Virus record (IMG/VR): IMGVR_UViG_3300017720_000057
Coordinates: 1 to 26,160 of that record
Reading direction: 5' to 3' (one strand)
Source: a virus
DNA length: 26,160 nt
Shown: positions 12,441 to 18,769 of the stretch, one piece after another
How the letters are laid out: each line of letters opens with the position of its first letter
Position numbering within the stretch: the first letter of the stretch is position 1
Translations under genes and position numbers: made by a program
Notes under the pieces: generated by a model
Seen by the model: only the letters and a program-made list of their open reading frames with translations
Database searches by the model: none
What the model was told of the DNA's origin: nothing

Positions 12441-12622
12441 ACGAAAAGGGTTTTAAGCCGGGAGATCTTGTTCATTATGCTGACGGTTCAGCTGTTAACG
12501 ACTGGACTGGTTTAGTAATAGAAGTCTCTGAAGTAACAGCAACAGTTTTTTGGGGACATGAAAAGTTTATTTGGGTACATGATAGTGATGACTTAAAGTT
12601 ATCTGATAAGGTGGCATTATGA
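12437..12622 (+). CDS. small SH3/KOW-like protein (61 aa)
   Basis: NEKGFKPGDLVHYADGS, WTGLVIEVSEVTATVFWGHEK, tail LKLSDKVAL. It is the last clear member of the array before the TM2-domain gene, which it overlaps by ATGA. The ATG at 12437 sits within the previous gene's last two codons. Confidence 0.7.
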   Translation: MNEKGFKPGDLVHYADGSAVNDWTGLVIEVSEVTATVFWGHEKFIWVHDSDDLKLSDKVAL

Positions 12623-12870
12623 TAGACAAAAAGGAAACTGCTTGGGCATATGCATTCTTCTTCTTTTTAGGAATTTGGGGAGCACATAAGTTTTACTTGG
12701 GTAACACATTTATGGGTTTTCTTTATATGTTTACGTTTGGTCTTTGCGGTCTTGGCCTTCTTTACGATTTGTTCACACTACCTATTCAAGTTTCACATGC
12801 AAATAAGCAAAGCTTCATCAAGCATAATGAGCCAACACAATCTTCATGTAACTGTTCTTGTAGTTGCTAG
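12619..12870 (+). CDS. TM2-domain membrane protein with Cys-rich tail
   Basis: 83 residues. Residues 8-55 are a typical TM2 domain: AYAFFFFLGIWGAHKFYLG, a turn, then a second helix with TFGLCGLGLLYDLFTLP, including the G-x-H-x-FYLG motif and the Asp in the second helix. TM2 proteins are two-pass membrane proteins of unclear function, found in bacteria, phages and animals. The last residues, CNCSCSC, could bind a metal or be lipidated, which is not usual in the family. It ends the operon before a terminator. Confidence 0.85.
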   Translation: MIDKKETAWAYAFFFFLGIWGAHKFYLGNTFMGFLYMFTFGLCGLGLLYDLFTLPIQVSHANKQSFIKHNEPTQSSCNCSCSC

Positions 12871-12890
12871 CAATAAAATGTAAGAGTTAT

Positions 12891-12916
12891 GGGGCCTTTT
12901 TAGGCCCCCTTTTTTA
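12891..12916 (+). terminator. intrinsic terminator
   Basis: GGGGCC (12891-12896) pairs with GGCCCC (12903-12908) around a TTTTTA loop, followed by a C and a run of six T. It is the only strong hairpin-plus-T-run that I find in the window and marks the end of the small-protein region. Confidence 0.88.
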
Positions 12917-12966
12917 TTTGCAAATAGTTATAGCTACTCTTTCACTTCAGCAACAAGGAGAAAAGT

Positions 12967-13335
12967 ATGTTAGGTCTTAAGAGTAGAAAACCGTGGTTTA
13001 TTGAAAATAGCAAAGTTCCAGTTTGGCTTTCGCATCTAGCACCTATTAATATTTGGGCTATTAGCTTTGGTTTGTGGGTATGGTGCCGCGGAAACCTTTC
13101 AGAAGAAACTAGGCGACACGAAACAATACACTTTCAACAGCAGTTAGAGCTTCTGTTTTTAGGACAGTGGGTTCTTTACGGCTTGTTTTGGTTAATAGGC
13201 ATGGTAAGATATCGAGATGGCTCTAGAGCTTACTACGAGAACCCGTTTGAAAGGGAAGCATATCGAAATGACAAAGACGAAGGCTATCTAGCCACTAGAC
13301 CTCGTTACTCATGGATATTTTACGTTTTCGAATAG
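12967..13335 (+). CDS. membrane HExxH (putative zinc metallopeptidase) protein
   Basis: 122 residues. H51-E52-T-I-H55 is a zinc-protease HExxH motif, preceded by the pair RR. A membrane helix follows (about 63-82, LLFLGQWVLYGLFWLIGMV), then PFEREAY at 93-99, where Glu95 or Glu97 could be the third zinc ligand. Residues 20-40 are also hydrophobic. The arrangement (HExxH, helix, E-x-x-A-Y) suits a minimal gluzincin held in the membrane. AAGGAG lies 6 nt before ATG. Substrate unknown. Confidence 0.72.
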   Translation: MLGLKSRKPWFIENSKVPVWLSHLAPINIWAISFGLWVWCRGNLSEETRRHETIHFQQQLELLFLGQWVLYGLFWLIGMVRYRDGSRAYYENPFEREAYRNDKDEGYLATRPRYSWIFYVFE

Positions 13336-13394
13336 GAACATTATGAATGCACGTAATAAATAAAGTTTGACAATTTTGCACAAGGAGCAACTAC

Positions 13395-13631
13395 GTGTTT
13401 TCAACAATGACATACACATTTGTAATCGCATCTCTATTTGGTTCCGTTTGCCTGACACAACCTGTAACAGAAATTACGACATTGACGACTGTCGAACAGG
13501 TTTACAAGGTGGACGGTCACCACAAGACAGAATATTATCAACCTGTCTACTACGTTGATATGCCTGCAGATACTAATATTAATGCAACTACAACACCTTC
13601 CCTCTATATCACTCTACTAAACGAGTCTTAA
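13395..13631 (+). CDS. small exported protein, GTG start
   Basis: 78 residues from GTG 13395, chosen because AAGGAG (13382-13387) is at good distance; ATG 13407 is the alternative. The first 22 residues (with TYTFVIASLFGSVCLTQ) look like a signal peptide, possibly ending near GSVC. The rest is Thr/Tyr/Val-rich and beta-like (EYYQPVYYVDMPA). It may be exported to the periplasm; no family known. Confidence 0.6.
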   Translation: MFSTMTYTFVIASLFGSVCLTQPVTEITTLTTVEQVYKVDGHHKTEYYQPVYYVDMPADTNINATTTPSLYITLLNES

Positions 13632-13664
13632 ACCAAACTGCATCTGTGATCTATACTTAAGATC

Positions 13665-13838
13665 ATGAGAAATCAGAATAAAGACGCAATCACGACACGT
13701 GATGACAACGACATACGATTTAGCATTCGTAGCCTGGAAAAAATTGAGCGTACCTGCAGAGGAAATGGCAAGTTTAGAAGAGCTGCCATTTTAAGAAAAG
13801 CCATTGCACAACTCAAAATGGCACAGAGGGTAGAGTGA
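13665..13838 (+). CDS. hypothetical small basic protein (57 aa)
   Basis: Polar start with DDNDIRFSIRSLEKIERTC, then a basic helix (RGNGKFRRAAILRKAIAQLK). No known family. The stop overlaps the GTG start of the hydrolase gene by 4 nt, so the two are probably co-translated. The ribosome site is weak. Confidence 0.6.
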   Translation: MRNQNKDAITTRDDNDIRFSIRSLEKIERTCRGNGKFRRAAILRKAIAQLKMAQRVE

Positions 13839-14701
13839 AAATCAATAGAAGGCAAATTAGAAAGTTAATCCTGGAAAAATTTTCTACCGACGACTTTAAG
13901 GACGTATACGCTACTGCTCAAATGGCTCATATGGGTCAAACCAGAAGAGATGGCTCTGAATACTTTACACACCCATCTGAAGTGCGTGATATTGCACAAG
14001 GTTTTTATCCATCTGATCAGGTAGTTCACATGGCCGCTCTTCTTCATGACAGTCTCGAAGATGCACCTGGTTCTACTGTAGAATCTGTTGAGGAGATGGA
14101 AGAGTTTATTAAAGGCTCTATTCAAGATCCTTCAGCCGGCGAAGAAGTAATCCGTGTCGTTCGTGCGTTAACACATGAAAAAGGTGGCGACTACACAAGT
14201 TATGTTATGAGCTTGCTAAACGATATACCTGCACTTAGAGTTAAATTGGCTGACATGGTACATAATCTTTCAGATGCACCTCGGCCGAAACAAAAGATGA
14301 AGTACAAATCGGCCCTTGATGCAATAGGGGATCAGACGGGAGGCAATCCACCTTCAGGTATTTCACCAGAGCACTGGAATCAACTATATAGTTTGGTAGA
14401 AGGAAAGAAAATGAGGCTAACAGAAAGTGAGCTAAGATTAATTATTCGCGAAGAAATTGGTAGAAGTTTTAGTACAAATGCTGACGGTCCTATCCCATAT
14501 TGGAAAACAGTTGCCGATGATGTTCTCGTGACAGTACTGCCTATCGAAGCTGGGACTAAATACGCATGTGAAATAGAAGTGCCTTCACGCCCTGAGATGA
14601 GCTCACCTATGAGATACTTTCCAACTGAAGAAGAAGCTAATCACTTTGCCAGACAATACACAGAAAAAGTCAAAAGCGTTTTATTTAATGAACAAGCTTA
14701 G
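13835..14701 (+). CDS. SpoT/MESH1-type HD hydrolase fused to a second module
   Basis: 288 residues, GTG start. Residues 20-150 are a RelA/SpoT-class HD domain: H46, H71-D72 (AALLHDSLED), E75-D76 and D140 with N144 (KLADMVHNL). The spacing agrees with SpoT, including the E-D pair needed for hydrolysis, so it should be able to remove pyrophosphate from (p)ppGpp or a similar nucleotide. There is no synthetase, TGS or ACT domain. Two short matching motifs flank it: NRRQIRKLILEK at the N terminus and RLTESELRLIIREEIG from residue 193. The last 80 residues are a separate small alpha/beta part. Confidence 0.82.
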   Translation: MKINRRQIRKLILEKFSTDDFKDVYATAQMAHMGQTRRDGSEYFTHPSEVRDIAQGFYPSDQVVHMAALLHDSLEDAPGSTVESVEEMEEFIKGSIQDPSAGEEVIRVVRALTHEKGGDYTSYVMSLLNDIPALRVKLADMVHNLSDAPRPKQKMKYKSALDAIGDQTGGNPPSGISPEHWNQLYSLVEGKKMRLTESELRLIIREEIGRSFSTNADGPIPYWKTVADDVLVTVLPIEAGTKYACEIEVPSRPEMSSPMRYFPTEEEANHFARQYTEKVKSVLFNEQA

Positions 14702-14723
14702 GTGCCTTGTTTACCGTTGATAC

Positions 14724-15026
14724 ATGGCGAAAAGAAAATCAAAACTTAAAACTAAGAAACCTGAAATTGAAGAGCTTGACGGATATAAGATAGGTCAAGA
14801 AATTTACTGTAAACGATATCCTGACGGCAAACTTTCGTATGGAAGAATTGAAAGCTTTCACCTTAAAACAGAAAAGGGAAAAGCAGTTACCTTCATAGAC
14901 TTTATTACTAGCAAGTACAGACTGTCGCTTATGTCAGACATTATAGAAAACCCTACACCTAAACAAGTGGACGAATGTCAGACACAAATAGCTGTTTTAA
15001 AAAGAAGAAAAAAGACTACAAAGTAA
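14724..15026 (+). CDS. hypothetical basic SH3-like protein (100 aa)
   Basis: Lys-rich start (AKRKSKLKTKKPEIEEL), then YKIGQEIYCKRYPDGKLSYG and VTFIDFITSKYRLSLMSD, which fit a distant form of the SH3/KOW-like pattern, and a helical Lys-rich end. No clear ribosome site before ATG 14724. Its 3' end overlaps the end of the convergent reverse-strand gene by 11 nt. Confidence 0.65.
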   Translation: MAKRKSKLKTKKPEIEELDGYKIGQEIYCKRYPDGKLSYGRIESFHLKTEKGKAVTFIDFITSKYRLSLMSDIIENPTPKQVDECQTQIAVLKRRKKTTK

Positions 15027-15888
15027 AAACGTCTAATTTAGTTGGATTTATTTGAGGTGGCTCTTCTTCTGGTAGCGTAGACAAAATTTCTCTAATTGCT
15101 TGGGTACTAGTTGATATCGCTAGATTCTCAAATCCCATTACTGCTCGCTGAACCATTCCCACAATTTTACCTTCTGAGTTTAGTATAGGTGATCCTGAGC
15201 TACCAGGTCGAGCAGGAATAGTATAGTGATAAAAGCCTACAGAATTCTTGCCGGAGTAGTAACCATCCATCATCAGCACCATTCCAGGCGCCCATATTTT
15301 ATGAGGCGAAGCTACGTTAAAAACTTTCTCACCAATTTCAGGATCCACGCTTGAGACGGTAAACGGGTAACCCCACTCGTCTTTTGTTGTGATAACGCAT
15401 AGGTCATTAGGTTTGTCAACCCTAAACACACTGGCTTCTCTTTCCGTGCCTCCATAATCAGCAACTCTTATTTTTGAGACTTTTTGTTCAACAACAACGT
15501 TCACATGATCTCCTGACGAGGTCTTGTAGACAAACTTACTAATTGAGTTTTCTGAGCATACATGGGCTGCAGTCAAAACATATGTGCTAGAATTGTTATG
15601 ACCTACGACGACGCTAGACCCAACAGAACTAGAAGTTTTAGTAGGTAATCCGATGTCATTAACATTGCAAGCTGCTGAAGGATTTTTGACGTATGAACAC
15701 AGCGAAGGCTTCATTTCAATATCTACTAGCACTAGACCAAAAGACTGTTGGGGTTTTAAGTCAAAAGGAGCAGATACTCTAGAGCTAGACTTTGTACATC
15801 CAAGGCAACTCAGGGTAGACACACATGACATTAGACACAGTGTGATCATTGCTAAGGCTGTCATAGATGAAACTCTTTTTAATATCAC
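15016..15888 (-). CDS. lipoprotein trypsin-like serine protease
   Basis: 290 residues, GTG start with GGAG 8 nt upstream on the minus strand. The N terminus is a signal peptide ending in a lipobox L19-M20-S21-C22, so it is probably a lipid-anchored envelope protein. The rest is a chymotrypsin-fold (S1) protease: His109 in VLTAAHVC, Asp162 in NDLCVI and Ser231 in RPGSSGSPIL. More Cys (28, 31, 64, 74) may form disulfides. No PDZ domain, so it is not a full DegP. It is the only reverse-strand gene. A TATAGT at 15905-15910 (minus strand) is close to the start for a -10, so its promoter is unsettled. Confidence 0.85.
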   Translation of the reverse strand: MILKRVSSMTALAMITLCLMSCVSTLSCLGCTKSSSRVSAPFDLKPQQSFGLVLVDIEMKPSLCSYVKNPSAACNVNDIGLPTKTSSSVGSSVVVGHNNSSTYVLTAAHVCSENSISKFVYKTSSGDHVNVVVEQKVSKIRVADYGGTEREASVFRVDKPNDLCVITTKDEWGYPFTVSSVDPEIGEKVFNVASPHKIWAPGMVLMMDGYYSGKNSVGFYHYTIPARPGSSGSPILNSEGKIVGMVQRAVMGFENLAISTSTQAIREILSTLPEEEPPQINPTKLDVFTL

Positions 15889-15932
15889 TCTAGCTACTCC
15901 ACATACTATAGGTATATTCCGCAGAAGTTCAC

Positions 15933-15941
15933 TGTTATAAT
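15933..15941 (+). promoter_or_regulatory. extended -10 promoter for the right-hand genes
   Basis: TG-T-TATAAT (15933-15941) is a perfect extended -10 box, about 29 nt before the phosphomannomutase start, within the divergent spacer. No GTGCAA or TTGACA lies at the right distance, which is normal for extended -10 promoters. It would serve the + strand genes from 15970. Confidence 0.5.
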
Positions 15942-15969
15942 GTTAAGACATATCAAGAGGTGAACTGCA

Positions 15970-16758
15970 TTGAAAGCTATTGTTTTATTTGACATGGATG
16001 GGACACTTACACCACCAAGAAAAAAGATAAATAATGATGTAACTGAGGCACTAAAAAGTCTTCAAGACTTTGCTAGAATAGGAATAGTTTCCGGAAGTCC
16101 GTATGACTACATACAACAACAAATGGGAAGTGCATGGAGCGGTGATCACACGCTAGAAGCACAGCATTTGACCATCATGCCTTGTAATGGAACGCAACTG
16201 TACACATACTCAAACGAACAAAATCTATTTGTGCAAAAAAGTTGCACTGACATGATAGACTTTTTAGGTTTTCAAAAGTACAGAATTATGATATCGATAT
16301 TGACTGACTTGCAAAATCAAGTGATTGAATCTTATGAAGACCTACCCGTGTCAGGTAACTTTATTTCTTTTCGTGGTAGTATGGTTAATTGGTGTATGAT
16401 AGGAAGAGACGCGTCTGATTCTATGCGTCAATCATTTGTCAACATGGACGAGGGGTTACGATTGAAGCTGCAGAGCATGTTTAAGACTGAGCTATTAGAT
16501 GCCGGCATTACAGGTATATCTTCTGCATTGGGTGGCTCTACTTCAATTGACATATATCCTTGTGGCTGGGACAAAACTTACTGCTTGAGCCACGTACCAG
16601 ATGATCATGTTGTATACTTTGTTGGTGATAAATGTAAGGGAGGCGGAAATGATGCTGAGCTTTTTGAGAGTCCGCGCACTATATCATATGAAACTAGTGG
16701 ACCGTCTCAAACTTTGAAAATTATTGAAAGAATTAAAAGAAGCATAAGACATGTCTAA
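15970..16758 (+). CDS. phosphomannomutase, eukaryotic (HAD) type
   Basis: 262 residues, TTG start after AGAGGTGA. The HAD motif FDMDGTLTPPRKKI puts the nucleophile at Asp8 and the acid/base at Asp10. GRDASDSMR matches the PMM cap region, and SIDIYPCGWDKTYCLSHV with VGDKCKGGGNDAELF matches the conserved C-terminal PMM signature (GWDK ... GDK-x-x-GGND). It should interconvert mannose-6- and mannose-1-phosphate for GDP-sugar synthesis. Length fits eukaryotic PMM (about 250), not the 450-residue ManB type usual in bacteria. It begins the right-hand operon and overlaps the next gene by 8 nt. Confidence 0.9.
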   Translation: MKAIVLFDMDGTLTPPRKKINNDVTEALKSLQDFARIGIVSGSPYDYIQQQMGSAWSGDHTLEAQHLTIMPCNGTQLYTYSNEQNLFVQKSCTDMIDFLGFQKYRIMISILTDLQNQVIESYEDLPVSGNFISFRGSMVNWCMIGRDASDSMRQSFVNMDEGLRLKLQSMFKTELLDAGITGISSALGGSTSIDIYPCGWDKTYCLSHVPDDHVVYFVGDKCKGGGNDAELFESPRTISYETSGPSQTLKIIERIKRSIRHV

Positions 16759-17167
16759 GCGCGAAGACCTTTTATCAATGTTTCAACCCACGTCTTCTGT
16801 AATTGTTCGTGTTGTATTGTCACATGATGTTGTGCACAGAAAAAATTTAAAGTTTGCTAGTCAAGCACTTCAGCAATCTGGTTTTGCAAAACTTATAGTT
16901 TCTTTAGTAAACAACCTTCCTAATTCTTGTGCGTTAGAATTACTAGGAGAAGATAACAAGGATGTAGACTCGATTGACTTGTTTTGTAAGTATTTTCTCA
17001 GAACTAATTGTCGTCATCATGTCAATTACCATGATGAGAAGATGTGCACAGTTGAATTTTCTTGTAAGTTTAAATCAACTATTCAAGACTTGCTTGCATT
17101 ACCGATTGATATCTTAGATCAACTTCACTTAGAAGTCATAACTCCTGTAGGGAATGTTCAATTATGA
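16751..17167 (+). CDS. hypothetical protein, 138 aa
   Basis: Not recognised. Alpha/beta soluble protein with a Cys/His-rich middle (DLFCKYFLRTNCRHHVNYHD). Overlapped by 8 nt with the phosphomannomutase and by 4 nt with the SET/cytidylyltransferase gene, so probably part of the same sugar or modification pathway (inference from position). Confidence 0.75.
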   Translation: MSKREDLLSMFQPTSSVIVRVVLSHDVVHRKNLKFASQALQQSGFAKLIVSLVNNLPNSCALELLGEDNKDVDSIDLFCKYFLRTNCRHHVNYHDEKMCTVEFSCKFKSTIQDLLALPIDILDQLHLEVITPVGNVQL

Positions 17168-18063
17168 TGTTTTCTGATGTACCTACTCCTGAGAAAGATT
17201 GCTGGTATACTATACCCCAAATTAGAGCAAGAAAAAGCGAAATACACGGTTTAGGTCTTTTTGCCATAGACACAATTTCTAATGGCACAATGATAGAAAG
17301 GTCTCCTGTAATTGTGTGTGACAGATACACATATAAATGTCTAGATGACATTATGGGATATCGACATGTTTTGTCTGACTATCCTTTCAAGTGGAATCGT
17401 CATGAGTCAGCTTTTGCATTAGGCTATTCAGGACTAATCAATCACAGTCATGTCAACCCTAATGTTCTTTTTAAATTTAACTACAAGTATCCTGCAATTG
17501 AATTCTACGCTAAGCGGACAATCAAAAAAGGAGAAGAGCTTTTAATGCAGTACGTCCCTGACTATGCACTTGATAAGCTTTGGTTTGAGACAGACGCGAG
17601 ATTTGACAATTCAAATCAGATGGCACCTGCTAGACATATAGGCTTTACATGTGGTGCTTTCGATCTTATGCACGCCGGTCATGTTGAAATGTTGAAAGAA
17701 GCTAAAGAGGTATGTCAGCATCTAGTTGTTGGCGTTCAAGAAGATCCTAGCATAGATAGAAAAGAAAAAAACGCCCCGGTTCAATCGTACAAAGAAAGAG
17801 TCACTATGGTGGAATCATGCAAATATGTCGACGAAGTAGTCTTGTACAAAACAGAAAAAGAACTATATGATTTGATAAGAGATTTGAATCCTGATATTAG
17901 AATTCTAGGCTCTGATTGGCGTGGAAAACAATTTACTGGTTACGATCTCGATATCGAGGTATACTACAACAGAAGAGAACATGGTTACTCAACAAGCGAG
18001 TTGAGAAACAGAGTGTACTTGGCAGAGTCTCAAAGGGCAAATAATGAAAAGAAACAAGTTTAA
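17164..18063 (+). CDS. SET-domain / cytidylyltransferase fusion
   Basis: 299 residues. Residues 22-134 are a SET domain: IHGLGLFAIDTISNGTMIE, the GLINHSHVNPN (90-100) S-adenosylmethionine pocket and GEELLMQYVPDY (123-134) with the catalytic-type Tyr. Residues 158-290 are a TagD-like nucleotidyltransferase: GFTCGAFDLMHAGHVEML with H170-x-G-H173 and HGYSTSELRNRV (273-284). SET domains methylate protein lysines; TagD-type enzymes make CDP-alcohols or CDP/ADP-sugars. I know of no common protein joining the two. It sits after a phosphomannomutase, which suggests activated-sugar or polyol work. It overlaps the next gene by 20 nt. Confidence 0.85.
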   Translation: MMFSDVPTPEKDCWYTIPQIRARKSEIHGLGLFAIDTISNGTMIERSPVIVCDRYTYKCLDDIMGYRHVLSDYPFKWNRHESAFALGYSGLINHSHVNPNVLFKFNYKYPAIEFYAKRTIKKGEELLMQYVPDYALDKLWFETDARFDNSNQMAPARHIGFTCGAFDLMHAGHVEMLKEAKEVCQHLVVGVQEDPSIDRKEKNAPVQSYKERVTMVESCKYVDEVVLYKTEKELYDLIRDLNPDIRILGSDWRGKQFTGYDLDIEVYYNRREHGYSTSELRNRVYLAESQRANNEKKQV

Positions 18064-18715
18064 AAGATCTAAGTTCTGGATGTCGTCAGAGCAGGCACCC
18101 GAAAATATGACTATTGTTAGTGAAGAAGAAATGATGCAAATGATGGCATCAGGAATGCCGGGTGATCCTAACCCTTCCAGGGGCGTAGAGTCAGACGAAA
18201 ATCGTGTGTACTTCTATTCTAATGTTGGCGAAAAAGAAGTGTTTGAGCTAGTAAAGATTCTTAAAGCACTGGACATTGAAATGCAAGCTTTGTCACTTAG
18301 ACTAGGCATTAAGCAAATACCTATTGAGCTTCATATCCACAGCGGTGGGGGTGATTTGTTTTCAGGCCTAGCAGCAATTGATACAATTCAAAGTATGAAA
18401 ACGCCTATTCACACTTATGTTCAAGGATCTGTTGCGTCAGCAGCAACTCTTATGAGCATATGTGGATCAAAAAGATTTATGTACAAGAACTCTGTCATGC
18501 TAATTCATCAGATATCTACTGCTATGATGTACGGAAAGTATCACGAGTTTTTGGACGAAATAGAAAACCAGAATCTTTTAATGGAAAAAGTCAAGGATCT
18601 GTACAAAGAAAAGACAAACCTGACTGATGAAATGCTAGATGAAATGCTGCAGCATGACTTGTGGTTAGATGCTAAACAGTGTTTGAAATTAGGTTTGGTA
18701 GACAAAATTCTTTAA
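18044..18715 (+). CDS. ClpP-like serine protease
   Basis: 223 residues. A 50-residue Met/Glu-rich extension precedes the ClpP fold. HIHSGGGDLFSG (97-108) is the oxyanion strand, Ser132 in GSVASAATLM is the nucleophile and His155 in MLIHQIS the base; the Asp is probably among DLWLDA (205-210). The end KLGLVDKIL is typical. Phages use ClpP-like proteins as prohead proteases or to alter host proteolysis; no head genes are near, so the second is as likely. No Clp ATPase gene in the window. Confidence 0.88.
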   Translation: MKRNKFKRSKFWMSSEQAPENMTIVSEEEMMQMMASGMPGDPNPSRGVESDENRVYFYSNVGEKEVFELVKILKALDIEMQALSLRLGIKQIPIELHIHSGGGDLFSGLAAIDTIQSMKTPIHTYVQGSVASAATLMSICGSKRFMYKNSVMLIHQISTAMMYGKYHEFLDEIENQNLLMEKVKDLYKEKTNLTDEMLDEMLQHDLWLDAKQCLKLGLVDKIL

Positions 18716-18743
18716 TGTAAATCTAGATATCTCCTAGTACAAT
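18715..18743 (+). promoter_or_regulatory. possible promoter before the helicase
   Basis: ATGTAA (18715-18720), 17-nt spacer, TACAAT (18738-18743). It keeps the exact spacing of the GTGCAA family with four of six -35 bases (T, G, A, A). It is 27 nt before the helicase ATG, which has AGGAG upstream. Weaker than the six main copies. Confidence 0.4.
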
Positions 18744-18769
18744 ATTCATGGAATACTATAGGAGTCCAA

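Larger units (their letters stand above)
2869..12622 (+). other. tandem array of SH3/KOW-like genes
   Basis: From 2869 to 12622 most genes are short paralogues beginning [KREP]-x-G-D-[LMV]-V, with a G-[IV] turn and a V-x-W-x-[ND]-G strand, and often a tail L-E-V-[VI]-[SN]-E-x-R. Members also lie outside these limits (456, 1061, 1321, 1658 and perhaps 14724). Sequence identity between members is low apart from the motifs, so the duplication is old or fast-evolving. SH3/KOW folds bind proteins, RNA or DNA; no target is visible. Confidence 0.65.

Noticed and set aside
13367-13395. TTGACA at 13367 as a promoter for the exported protein
   Set aside because: No -10 box at 16-18 nt; the place is taken by the ribosome site and start codon.
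15905-15910. TATAGT on the minus strand as the -10 box of the protease gene
   Set aside because: Transcription would begin at about 15898, cutting into the GGAG ribosome site at 15897-15900, and no clear -35 is present. The true start of transcription is not settled.
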